A stretch of DNA of 12,121 nt, taken from contig JAGPUU010000027.1 in NCBI GenBank assembly GCA_018067325.1, forward strand, positions 1-12,121. Reading direction: 5' to 3'. A model generated the notes under the pieces. That model was given only the letters and a program-made list of their open reading frames with translations, searched no databases and was not told the origin of the DNA. This DNA comes from Amphritea sp. GTDB taxonomy: Bacteria > Pseudomonadota > Gammaproteobacteria > Pseudomonadales > Balneatricaceae. The position numbers and the translations under genes were made by a program. The stretch's first letter is position 1; every line of letters begins with the position of its first letter. This document shows positions 5,957 to 12,121 of the stretch, piece after piece.

Positions 5957-7099
5957 ATGAAATATTTCAGGGCACTACTGATTATATGGTTGTTCTCTGC
6001 GCGAAGTTTTGCTGCAGAATTCGCTGTATCACCGATGATGATAGAGCTAGAAAGTTCTCCCAGAGTAATTGAGAACTTCAGCTTTCAGGTATTTGGAAAA
6101 ACCGCTGGCCAGGTGAAAATAACAGCCTGGGATATGGAGCAGCAGCTTACCGGTCATATGGGGTTTGTAGAGGTTAATGGTGATCAGGAAAAGCTTTCCA
6201 GTTGGGTTCAGCTTGATAATCCAACATTTAGCGTGAAAAAAGATGAGTCGGTGGAAGTGACCGGCAAAGTGACTATCCCGCCCTGGGCCAATGGTAGTTA
6301 TCACACTGCCGTTATGGTTGAAGAAGCCCGTGCGCCGGATGCAAAAGGTGTCGTGGTGAATGTGCGTTATGCCGTCATTCTTAATATACGTGTGGCGGGG
6401 AAAAAGTCGCGGATCAGTTCTAGCTTTAGTGATCTGCGTCTGATTGAGCAGGAGGGTGAGTTTTATATCGCAGGCCGGTTTATTAACAATTCAAACCGGG
6501 ATTATCGGCTCAGTTCAAAAGCACAATTACGCAGTGCTGATAATAAGCTACTGGGGAGGGTGTTACTTAAAACTCAGTCTGCCTGGCAGAGGGGTGATGA
6601 GGCTTCAAGGGTCTTTCCTGGTGCAGAAGTAGAAGTGTTCGGACTGCTGACTAAACCGCTACCTGCTGGGAATTATCAGGCTATGGTGCGTAACCGGTTT
6701 GGTGGTCGACATCAGCCAACCTGGCGCAGCCCGGTTAACGTGACAATTGAGATGGCTAAAGGTATGCAGGGTGATGCTAAACCTTTACCTGAAGGCGTCG
6801 CTCTATTGCGTGATCCGGTACTTAAAGTACGACGTGGCGGTTATGCAACTGCGTCAGTGATGCTGGTTAATAATCAGGATCAGGCGGTTGAAATTCGCTT
6901 TCCTAAGAACGTGGATCAGGGTCTCCTGAGCGAGTACCGATTTACCCCCGCAGTATTAAAGCTGGAGCCCAGTCAGCGGGGTATGGTGATTCTTAACCAA
7001 AAATACAAAGATGAGCGAGATGTACAGCCCGTTAAGTACCTGGCACAGGTAGTAGGAGGTGAACAGGTAGAGTGGCTTGAGATACCGACTCAGTTGTGA
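5957..7099 (+). CDS. Periplasmic chaperone-like multi-Ig-domain protein
   Basis: This 380-residue exported protein has a signal peptide at 1-19/20 (LLIIWLFSARSFA). The mature part reads as three beta-sandwich segments. Segment 1 (about 21-125) has FAVSPMMIEL, SSWVQLDNPTFSV and a KVTIPPWANGSYHTAVMVE strand pattern as in PapD-like/Fn3-like chaperones and DUF916-type surface proteins. Segment 2 covers about 135-265. Segment 3 (about 285-380) starts with DPVLKVRRGGYATASVMLVNN. It is longer than a classic two-domain pilus chaperone of about 230 residues, so it is not a standard PapD. SD AGGGGA is at 5945-5950. The secretin ATG lies 7 bp after its stop. The most likely job is to hold or deliver the small subunit and the LruC protein in the periplasm, but a structural role in the fibre base is possible. 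The family call rests on pattern only. Confidence 0.7.
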   Translation: MKYFRALLIIWLFSARSFAAEFAVSPMMIELESSPRVIENFSFQVFGKTAGQVKITAWDMEQQLTGHMGFVEVNGDQEKLSSWVQLDNPTFSVKKDESVEVTGKVTIPPWANGSYHTAVMVEEARAPDAKGVVVNVRYAVILNIRVAGKKSRISSSFSDLRLIEQEGEFYIAGRFINNSNRDYRLSSKAQLRSADNKLLGRVLLKTQSAWQRGDEASRVFPGAEVEVFGLLTKPLPAGNYQAMVRNRFGGRHQPTWRSPVNVTIEMAKGMQGDAKPLPEGVALLRDPVLKVRRGGYATASVMLVNNQDQAVEIRFPKNVDQGLLSEYRFTPAVLKLEPSQRGMVILNQKYKDERDVQPVKYLAQVVGGEQVEWLEIPTQL

Positions 7100-7106
7100 G
7101 GGTGCA

Positions 7107-8534
7107 ATGATGAACAGAATACAAAAGCATGTGTGGGGCTTGATGATCTGCATATCGTTGTCCGGTTGTATTAACCAGGCCAGCTTACAGCAACACATTG
7201 AGGAAGCGCCTTCTGCTATGTCACAGGCTGAGTTACAAACCAGTCTTAGTCAACGCTTCCAGGATGAAGTGACTTCTGAGCAGAGAGCCGCGTATCGTAT
7301 TAATCGCCAACAGCTCAGTCTGGAAAATAAACAGCAATCGACCGTTTCTGAGAGTCCAAGAGCCCAATGTGTACCGCATCCCCGGGGGATGAAGACAGGT
7401 CATATTCGTAAGTTAGATCTGGCTTTTTTCGAGATGCCCCTACGTGATGCGCTGGTGGAAGTAAGTGTCATGAGTGGTGTGCCTGTCGTGATAGGTGAAA
7501 ATGTTGATGGATTGATCACGGTAAATATTACCGGGGTCAGTTTTGATGATGCCCTTGAAGTGATGTTAAGCGGTGGAGATATCTCATTTCGTAAAATGGA
7601 GCGACATATTTTAGTGGGTAGTGCTCGGCCCGATTCGCCCGTATTTCATAAGTTGGCGATCAGTTGTCACTATCGTCCAAGACACACGAAACCTGCTGAT
7701 TTAGCCGTATCCCTGACCCCCTATTTTCAGCAGTTTATAAGTCTGCACAATGAAGCGGATTACCTGACGATAACCGCAACACCGGACACTCTGCGTAAAA
7801 TTCGGAGTCATCTGGATAATTATGATCGTAAACCGCGCCAGCTATTACTGGAAATGCATATTGTTGAAGTCAGTAGTGACGCAATGGAGCTGCTTGGCGT
7901 CGACTGGAACCGTTACGGACGTGACCCTAATACTTCGATGCTGCGTCGTTTGGGAACAGCTGAATGGGATGGTTACAAGCGAGAATCTGATCCCTCCGTT
8001 TCATCTCTGCTATCACTCGGAGCTTTGCCCATGCGGACGCTTTCAGATTCGTTGAACTTTCTTCGTACTCAGGGACAGGCGCAGGTTAAAGCGATGCCTA
8101 GTATTGTCACTCTGGATGGAAAAGAAGCGATATTCTCGTCTATGAATACGGTATGGCTTCCATTTGTTAACGGTGGGGATACGGGCCGTCGACGAGAGTT
8201 GACCTATGGCGTGAATATGAAAGTAGTCCCTCGGATAGCGGCAGGTGGGCAGATAAAACTTGAAATTATTAATGCTTCAGTAAGTGATTTTACTGAGTCT
8301 GATCAGGGAGTACCTCGAATTATTTCTCATTCAATCTCTAATACTGTGCATGTCCAGGACGGTGATTATTTGGTACTGGGAGGGTTATTACAGAAGAAAT
8401 CCCGGCGGGATGGTGAGGGGATTCCAGGGCTTAAAGATGCACCACTGGTAGGTAATCTGTTTGGTCAGAAACAACAGCTTCTTCAGGAGACAGAAGTCTT
8501 AATAATGATTCGGCCAAAAGTATTGGGCAGTTAA
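7107..8534 (+). CDS. Outer-membrane lipoprotein secretin
   Basis: This 475-residue secretin, short for the family, starts at the ATG at 7107 (or the ATG at 7110, whose spacing to GAGGG is better); the open frame further upstream lies inside the chaperone gene. Residues 7-21 are a lipoprotein signal with lipobox LSGC, lipidated Cys21. An N0/STN domain covers about 102-170 (LDLAFFEMPLRDALVEVS...ITVNITGVSFDDALEVML). One N1-like segment covers about 183-240, and the secretin barrel about 245-473, with the VPxIxxHxISNTVHVxDGDYLVLGGL region and the GIPGLKDAPLVGNLF gate motif at 438-452. Secretins form large ring channels for type II/III secretion, type IV pili and filamentous phage. No ATPase, inner-membrane platform, prepilin or pilotin is nearby. 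The neighbours are a chaperone and beta-rich subunits, so it may act as the exit pore for those (inference). Confidence 0.92.
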   Translation: MMNRIQKHVWGLMICISLSGCINQASLQQHIEEAPSAMSQAELQTSLSQRFQDEVTSEQRAAYRINRQQLSLENKQQSTVSESPRAQCVPHPRGMKTGHIRKLDLAFFEMPLRDALVEVSVMSGVPVVIGENVDGLITVNITGVSFDDALEVMLSGGDISFRKMERHILVGSARPDSPVFHKLAISCHYRPRHTKPADLAVSLTPYFQQFISLHNEADYLTITATPDTLRKIRSHLDNYDRKPRQLLLEMHIVEVSSDAMELLGVDWNRYGRDPNTSMLRRLGTAEWDGYKRESDPSVSSLLSLGALPMRTLSDSLNFLRTQGQAQVKAMPSIVTLDGKEAIFSSMNTVWLPFVNGGDTGRRRELTYGVNMKVVPRIAAGGQIKLEIINASVSDFTESDQGVPRIISHSISNTVHVQDGDYLVLGGLLQKKSRRDGEGIPGLKDAPLVGNLFGQKQQLLQETEVLIMIRPKVLGS

Positions 8535-8551
8535 TCTCAGGAGAGGGAGTG

Positions 8552-9880
8552 ATGAATAGTTCCAGAGCCTTCATAATATTAATGCTGACCTCTTTTTATC
8601 TCTTTGCCGATGGAAGGGGAGGTGTTGCTAATAATCAAAATGTTGATGATCAGGCGTCGGTATGTATGACTATCGGGCAGACTGCTAGCCTGACCGGTCT
8701 TGATGATTTCTTGCTTGCGACGACGGATATCTCAGGTCAGGCGGGAGCTAAATATACTGGAGGAGACCAGTTCTACCTCGAAAGTAACGGTCCGGTTAGG
8801 GTTGAAATACAGTCGGGAGCGTTGAAAAACAGCAATTCAGTACTCATTCCTAAATACCTTTTTGATCTTCAGTCTCCGGTACTGAATACCGCTGCTGAAG
8901 GTGGTCATGGGGCAGAACACCGTATTGATGCAGAAATTATGTTAGGTGCTATTTCAGCGCAGCAGGCGGGTGATTATAGTGGGGAATTGGTATTGGTCGT
9001 TGTGCCTCAGGTTGGGGGTGAGGGTGGCTGTGGCGGGTTCAGCGTTAGCTATCCTGGTATCGCAACTTATGATACCGGCAGTAGTACTGGTCAGTGGGCG
9101 ACGCTGGCATTTGAGGACCTGTATCCTAATCCAGGAGATGCCGATTATAACGATATGGTGCTTCAGTTTCGGGTGCAAGAAAACTATAACGCACAGCAGC
9201 AGCTGGAAACTATCCACCTGGATTTTATTCCGCTAGCGCGGGGGGCTGGTTATAACCATAGGCTCTATTTATCCCTGGATGGCAATCTGGATAGTCGTAA
9301 TGCAACATATAATAGTACTCCCGCCGTAGTGGGTGATGCTTCGGTCAAGGTCACTTACAACAATCTTGACTCAGGGGCTTCGCAAATCTCTTATTACGAT
9401 CAGTCAGACGATGTACTGGTATTCCATAATACCCGGTCAGCGTTATCTGGCTTTGCCAATGTCTATGATAACGGTGAGCTGACTGAGCCCCGTGTAATGA
9501 CATCAATCGATATTAGTCTTACAAACCCTGAACTAAACCCGGCATCACAAGCGCTGGCCGGAGGGGAGTTTAATTATCGGCCTTTCCTTTATGTGATGAA
9601 TACCCGGCTGGATATTGACCTGTTTGAGGTGAACCCTTATGACGGAATGATTGATCAGAATGGCTATCCATTTGGCTTAATGGTTCCCGTTGATTGGCGC
9701 TGGCCTTTGGAGGGGGTCGGTATCGATACCGCGTATCCCTACTTCTCGGAGTATCGGTCCTGGCTAGCTGGTGAAACAGATAATATTTCTGATCAAGCGT
9801 TGCAGTGGTACAACTATCCATTATCTGGAGCGGAAGGAAATCTAATCTGGGGAGGGGGGAGTTTTACCGAAGGCTTATAA
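8552..9880 (+). CDS. LruC-domain surface protein with N-terminal subunit-like domain
   Basis: This 442-residue exported protein starts at the ATG at 8552 (SD GGAGAGGGAG just before; a GTG one codon upstream is less likely). It has a hydrophobic signal at 7-19. Residues 28-152 are a divergent copy of the small subunit in the same operon (TGLDDF 48-53, TTD 57-59, LESN 77-80, LGAISAQ 131-137, AGxYS). After a GGEGGCGG linker comes a LruC domain (about 164-442) with the signature AFEDLYPNPGDADYNDMVLQFRV at 186-208, whose Asp-rich core (DADYND, 196-201) looks like a calcium-type site. Its end, GYPFGLMVPVDWRWPLEGVGIDTAYPYFSEYRSW, is typical of the family. Cys38 and Cys160 flank the first domain. Subunit domain plus large extra domain suggests a fibre tip or cap or an adhesin. 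It is the last gene of the operon. Confidence 0.88.
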   Translation: MNSSRAFIILMLTSFYLFADGRGGVANNQNVDDQASVCMTIGQTASLTGLDDFLLATTDISGQAGAKYTGGDQFYLESNGPVRVEIQSGALKNSNSVLIPKYLFDLQSPVLNTAAEGGHGAEHRIDAEIMLGAISAQQAGDYSGELVLVVVPQVGGEGGCGGFSVSYPGIATYDTGSSTGQWATLAFEDLYPNPGDADYNDMVLQFRVQENYNAQQQLETIHLDFIPLARGAGYNHRLYLSLDGNLDSRNATYNSTPAVVGDASVKVTYNNLDSGASQISYYDQSDDVLVFHNTRSALSGFANVYDNGELTEPRVMTSIDISLTNPELNPASQALAGGEFNYRPFLYVMNTRLDIDLFEVNPYDGMIDQNGYPFGLMVPVDWRWPLEGVGIDTAYPYFSEYRSWLAGETDNISDQALQWYNYPLSGAEGNLIWGGGSFTEGL

Positions 9881-9915
9881 GGGACTAACAATAACTATTG
9901 TTTCTGTATAAATGA

Positions 9916-9945
9916 AAGCGCCACTAACGAGTAGTGGCGCTTGTA
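9916..9945. terminator. Bidirectional hairpin terminator between the fibre operon and ald
   Basis: AAGCGCCACTA (9916-9926) and TAGTGGCGCTT (9932-9942) form a perfect 11-bp stem with a 5-base loop in the gap between two convergent genes. On the minus strand it is followed by the U-rich TTTCATTTAT, on the plus strand only by TTGTAT, so it is probably better for ald. A second, weak AT palindrome (AACAATA/TATTGTT, 9887-9902) lies just before it. Confidence 0.75.
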
Positions 9946-9953
9946 TAGGTATC

Positions 9954-11072
9954 TTATTCAGCGATTGCCTGTTCTGCGGGCTGGAAATCATACCCAAGAT
10001 CACGGGCTACTGCTTCATAAGTAACCCTTCCTCGATGTACATTGAGTCCGTTACGAAGGTGTGGATCATCCTGCAGCGCTTGTCGATAACCCTTATTTGC
10101 CAGGGCAAGTGCGAAAGGTAAAGTCGCATTGGTTAGAGCAAAAGTAGAGGTACGGGCGACGCCGCCGGGCATATTAGCAACGCAGTAGTGAATTACTCCA
10201 TCTACTTCGTAAGTTGGTTCCTGGTGAGTTGTTGCATGGGATGTTTCAAAGCAGCCGCCCTGATCGATAGCAACGTCTACCAGTACCGAGCCGTTTTTCA
10301 TCTTACTCAGCATTGCACGGGTAACCAGTTTAGGTGCAGCAGCACCTGGAATCAGAACCGCCCCGACCACCAAATCGGAGTTCACAACTTCCTGCTCAAC
10401 AGATTCAGCGTTTGAGTACAGTGTCTTCAGTTGTGGACCGTACTGGGCATCCAGATCTTTAAGACGTGGCAGAGAGCGATCTATAATCGTGACATCAGCC
10501 CCAAGCCCCATCGCCATTCGTGCAGCGTTAATGCCAACGACACCACCACCAATAACGGTTACTTTAGCTGGCGCTACACCTGGTACACCACCCAGCAGAA
10601 CACCCAGACCTCCCTGCGCTTTTTCAAGTGCATGAGCACCTGCCTGAATGGCCATACGACCAGCAACTTCACTCATGGGAGCCAGCAGAGGCAGGCCACG
10701 GTTAGCATCGGTTACGGTTTCGTAAGCAACAGCGACACAGTCAGATTCAACCAGCAGCTTAGTTTGTGCTGGGTCCGGAGCCAGGTGTAGGTAAGTAAAC
10801 AGCAATTGACCAGGGCGCAGCATCTTGCACTCATTAGGCTGAGGCTCTTTTACTTTAATAATCATATCAGCAGCAGCGAAGATCTCCTCTGGAGTGTCGA
10901 TTAGTTTCGCGCCGGCCGCTTCATATTGATCATTTGTCAGACCAATCGAAGTACCGCCATCACGCTGAACGATAACTTCATGGCCATTTTCAATCAGTTC
11001 ACGGACACCTGCTGGTGTCATACCGATACGATATTCGTGATTCTTAATCTCTTTAGGGATACCAATCAACAT
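9954..11072 (-). CDS. ald: Alanine dehydrogenase
   Basis: This NAD-dependent enzyme interconverts L-alanine and pyruvate plus ammonia in the cytoplasm. At 372 residues it has the usual family length and is complete. It begins [20 protein letters not shown], with substrate-binding Arg15 and Lys75 and catalytic His96 and Asp270 all at the positions numbered in the Mycobacterium enzyme. The Rossmann fold is marked by GGGVVG (175-180) and Asp198 at the end of strand 2, which favours NAD over NADP. The MSEVAGRMA (133-141) and [21 protein letters not shown] segments are also diagnostic. SD AGGAGA precedes the ATG. It is a single-gene unit, convergent with the LruC gene. The leader carries an inverted repeat that overlaps the best promoter candidate. 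It is probably housekeeping and unrelated to the NO/fibre cluster. Confidence 0.97.
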   Translation of the reverse strand: MLIGIPKEIKNHEYRIGMTPAGVRELIENGHEVIVQRDGGTSIGLTNDQYEAAGAKLIDTPEEIFAAADMIIKVKEPQPNECKMLRPGQLLFTYLHLAPDPAQTKLLVESDCVAVAYETVTDANRGLPLLAPMSEVAGRMAIQAGAHALEKAQGGLGVLLGGVPGVAPAKVTVIGGGVVGINAARMAMGLGADVTIIDRSLPRLKDLDAQYGPQLKTLYSNAESVEQEVVNSDLVVGAVLIPGAAAPKLVTRAMLSKMKNGSVLVDVAIDQGGCFETSHATTHQEPTYEVDGVIHYCVANMPGGVARTSTFALTNATLPFALALANKGYRQALQDDPHLRNGLNVHRGRVTYEAVARDLGYDFQPAEQAIAE

Positions 11073-11099
11073 AACGGTTCTCCTGCTGAATGTTTTATT

Positions 11100-11142
11100 G
11101 TTAGTGGATTCAATTACACTAACACTGGTATTGAATTGTTAT
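11100..11142 (-). promoter_or_regulatory. Candidate ald promoter overlapped by inverted repeat
   Basis: Read on the minus strand, ATAACA (11142-11137) and TGTAAT (11118-11113) are 18 bp apart and resemble -35 and -10 boxes. GTTAGTG (11100-11106) and CACTAAC (11117-11123) form a 7-bp inverted repeat over the -10 box, a plausible operator. A second pair, ATTCAAT (11108-11114) and ATTGAAT (11130-11136), interleaves with it. In many bacteria ald is controlled by an Lrp-type protein, but the binder here is unknown. Confidence 0.35.
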
Positions 11143-11375
11143 CATTCGAACTTATCTTAATTATCGATAATATGTTCTAATAATTTGATAAAAAATAGTG
11201 TTTTGATGCTGCGTATGTGGTCTATAAATTGCTAATTTCGGCAGTGCAGCAAAGAAAAATTGATAATTATCATATTAGTTAAGTATTGTTTGTTTTTTGT
11301 ACAAGGCCAGTTTTATCGGTTATCACCGAGAGATCTTGGATCTTATCTAACAGGACGATTGTTGAGAAAAGGGGG
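11143..11375. other. AT-rich intergenic spacer without a gene
   Basis: This stretch lies between the ald leader and the tRNA promoter. I see no credible gene in it. It contains two perfect 12-bp AT-rich palindromes, ATTATCGATAAT (11160-11171) and TGATAATTATCA (11261-11272). The second is loosely Fur-box-like but has no well placed target start. An open frame from 11260 runs into the tRNA and is not a gene. Confidence 0.5.
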
Positions 11376-11403
11376 TTGCGTCGAAGAGCTAAAACCCTAT
11401 AAT
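11376..11403 (+). promoter_or_regulatory. tRNA promoter with GC-rich discriminator
   Basis: A perfect -10 box TATAAT (11398-11403) lies 16 bp downstream of the -35-like TTGCGT (11376-11381). The following GCCCTC is the GC-rich discriminator typical of stable-RNA promoters under stringent control. The mature tRNA begins at 11416. Confidence 0.8.
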
Positions 11404-11415
11404 AGCCCTCACTTT

Positions 11416-11492
11416 AGGACTATAGCTCAGTTGGTTAGAGCACTTGCTCGACATGCAAGGGGTCGTCAGTTCGAATCTGACTAGTCCTACCA
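11416..11492 (+). tRNA. tRNA-Val(GAC)
   Basis: This is a 77-nt tRNA with encoded CCA (11490-11492). The acceptor stem AGGACTA pairs perfectly with TAGTCCT, with discriminator A at 11489. The D stem is GCTC/GAGC with loop AGTTGGTTA, the anticodon stem CTTGC/GCAAG, the variable loop five bases (GGGTC) and the T stem GTCAG/CTGAC with loop TTCGAAT. The anticodon loop TCGACAT (11448-11454) gives anticodon GAC (11450-11452), valine. Oddly, position 33, just 5' of the anticodon and almost always U, is C here (11449). All stems are perfect, so the gene otherwise looks functional. Confidence 0.92.
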
Positions 11493-11635
11493 AATTTAAA
11501 AGGCCTCGCGAATGCGGGGCTTTTTGCTATCTGGTGCAGTTGATGAGAACTGAAAGTTCGAACCGAGCGTAGCGAGACAACATTGGAGCTTGCGACGATG
11601 GCCCGCAGGGGAATAATCTGACTAGTCCTACCAAA
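11474..11635 (+). repeat. Direct repeat of the tRNA 3' end (21 bp, 141 bp apart)
   Basis: The 21 bases 11474-11494 (T-loop end, T stem, acceptor strand, CCA and two A) recur exactly at 11615-11635. The DNA between holds the first terminator and about 90 bp with GTTCGAAC (11556-11563) and GAGCGTAGCGAG (11566-11577), but no 5' half of a tRNA. It could be a remnant of a second tandem tRNA, a spacer repeat like that of the E. coli tyrT operon, or a scar of site-specific integration. No integrase is nearby. Confidence 0.75.
11501..11525 (+). terminator. tRNA terminator
   Basis: GCCTCGC (11503-11509) pairs with GCGGGGC (11514-11520), one G-U, with loop GAAT and then TTTTT. It lies about 10 bp after the CCA end of the tRNA. 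Confidence 0.85.
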
Positions 11636-11670
11636 ATTTATGTTGATCTCTTTATAAAGACCTCAGTAGC

Positions 11671-11701
11671 AAAAAGCCGAATCATTTGATTCGGTTTTTT
11701 T
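11671..11701. terminator. Bidirectional terminator downstream of the tRNA repeat
   Basis: CCGAATCA (11677-11684) and TGATTCGG (11687-11694) form an 8-position inverted repeat (about 7 pairs with a 4-base loop). It is flanked by AAAAA on the left (11671-11675) and a run of seven T on the right (11695-11701). It can end plus-strand tRNA-side transcripts and minus-strand transcripts from the LysR gene. Confidence 0.85.
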
Positions 11702-11790
11702 GTTTTTGGGATCTATCCAGCAGATTCTTACATCTTTCTAACCGACCTTCTCATCAAAGGGTAAAATGTTTAGGAAAGGCGGTCGATTCA

Positions 11791-12121
11791 CTAAAACCAT
11801 TCAGCTAACCTGCTCGACAACACTCTTGCCGCAGACTGGGGTGGTTCGGAATCGCGTATCAATGCAGACCAACCAAGATCTAGGCTGTTTTTACCCACCT
11901 GTATGGCCGAAACACTTTTATTTTTAATAGCTGATTGGACTGCCCATCTCGACAGTATGCTCACACCAAATCCGGCAGCTATCAATTCGACAATGGCGTC
12001 TGTCACTTCTACCACTGTTACCAGGTGAGGCACTGTTCCTGAGGGGCGAATAAACCGCTCATATTCAAAGCCCGGCTGAGCTGATTTACTATAGGTCAGG
12101 TATTCTTCACCTTCTAAATCT
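11791..12121 (-). CDS. LysR-family transcriptional regulator, MetR-like (C-terminal part)
   Basis: The frame is open from the window edge to a TAG at 11793-11791, about 109 residues, and the N-terminal HTH lies outside the window. The visible part is the second half of the LysR substrate-binding domain: EGEEYLTYSKSAQPGFEYERF, then VVEVTDAIVELIAAGFGVSILSRWAV, then GWSALIRDSEPPQSAARVLSSRLAEWF. The LTY...F(L)xPxGxxPxLVxVxExTDAI pattern and AAGxGVxxLxxWAV recall MetR, the homocysteine-responsive activator of methionine genes, so MetR-like is my best guess; other LysR members remain possible. A GTG at 12033 is an internal Val codon, not a start. Confidence 0.85.
   Translation of the reverse strand, partial: DLEGEEYLTYSKSAQPGFEYERFIRPSGTVPHLVTVVEVTDAIVELIAAGFGVSILSRWAVQSAIKNKSVSAIQVGKNSLDLGWSALIRDSEPPQSAARVLSSRLAEWF

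Noticed and set aside
7077..7106. Upstream TTG start for the secretin, overlapping the chaperone gene
   Set aside because: The lipoprotein signal begins at the ATGs at 7107/7110, which have a good SD; the upstream residues do not look like a signal peptide.
10188..10790. Two plus-strand open frames of 75 and 119 codons
   Set aside because: They lie antisense within the highly conserved ald gene and encode compositions with no family resemblance.
11261..11272. Fur box (TGATAATTATCA)
   Set aside because: Only a short AT-rich palindrome, far from any gene start; it could occur by chance in this AT-rich spacer.
11260..11484. 74-codon plus-strand open frame
   Set aside because: It runs through the tRNA promoter and most of the tRNA, so it is a chance frame.
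11474..11635. Attachment site of a genomic island
   Set aside because: The repeats are only 141 bp apart with no integrase or cargo; I keep the repeat but not the island.

Overview
The window looks like chromosomal DNA of moderate GC content from a gammaproteobacterium, most likely a marine one. The UvrB tail, the alanine dehydrogenase, the MetR-like regulator and a nitric oxide (NO) sensing H-NOX/kinase pair all fit that, and an Oceanospirillales-like source is my weakly held guess. No transposase, integrase or CRISPR array is visible.

Layout. Bases 1-335 hold the end of uvrB (+). Convergent with it, and overlapping it by 6 bp, is a minus-strand pair: a cytoplasmic histidine kinase (330-1280) preceded by an H-NOX heme sensor (1292-1831). 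A short divergent promoter region (about 1832-1923) carries a perfect 15-bp palindrome and four ATGTM repeats (M = C or A) with 9-bp spacing. On the plus strand follow three tightly packed response-regulator genes: HTH-receiver (1924-2505), receiver-degenerate HD-GYP (2518-3801) and a sigma-54 activator of the NtrC type (3802-5151), ended by a strong terminator. Next, a 269-bp regulatory region holds four TGTAACA repeats, a sigma-54-like promoter and a hairpin that starts at the predicted first base of the transcript. It leads into a four-gene surface-structure operon: a small secreted Ig/fimbrial-like subunit (5421-5870), a periplasmic chaperone-like protein (5957-7099), a lipoprotein secretin (7107-8534) and a LruC-domain protein whose N-terminal part is a copy of the small subunit (8552-9880). 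A bidirectional hairpin separates it from convergent ald (alanine dehydrogenase, 9954-11072, -). After an AT-rich spacer come a tRNA-Val(GAC) with its own promoter and terminator, a second copy of the tRNA 3' end 141 bp downstream, another terminator, and the C-terminal part of a LysR/MetR-like regulator (-) running off the window.

How it may work together (inference). NO binding to H-NOX should alter the kinase, which would pass phosphate to one or more of the three receiver proteins. The H-NOX, kinase, HTH-receiver and degenerate HD-GYP set resembles the Hno network known from Shewanella and Vibrio. Here the EAL phosphodiesterase of that network is absent from the window, and a sigma-54 activator with an intact GAFTGA loop sits at the operon's end. 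The activator-site-like repeats and -24/-12 promoter just downstream suggest that it switches on the subunit/chaperone/secretin/LruC operon. If so, this is an NO-controlled extracellular fibre or adhesin that leaves the cell through a secretin rather than an usher. I do not recognise that combination as a described system, and it is the main point of interest in the window.
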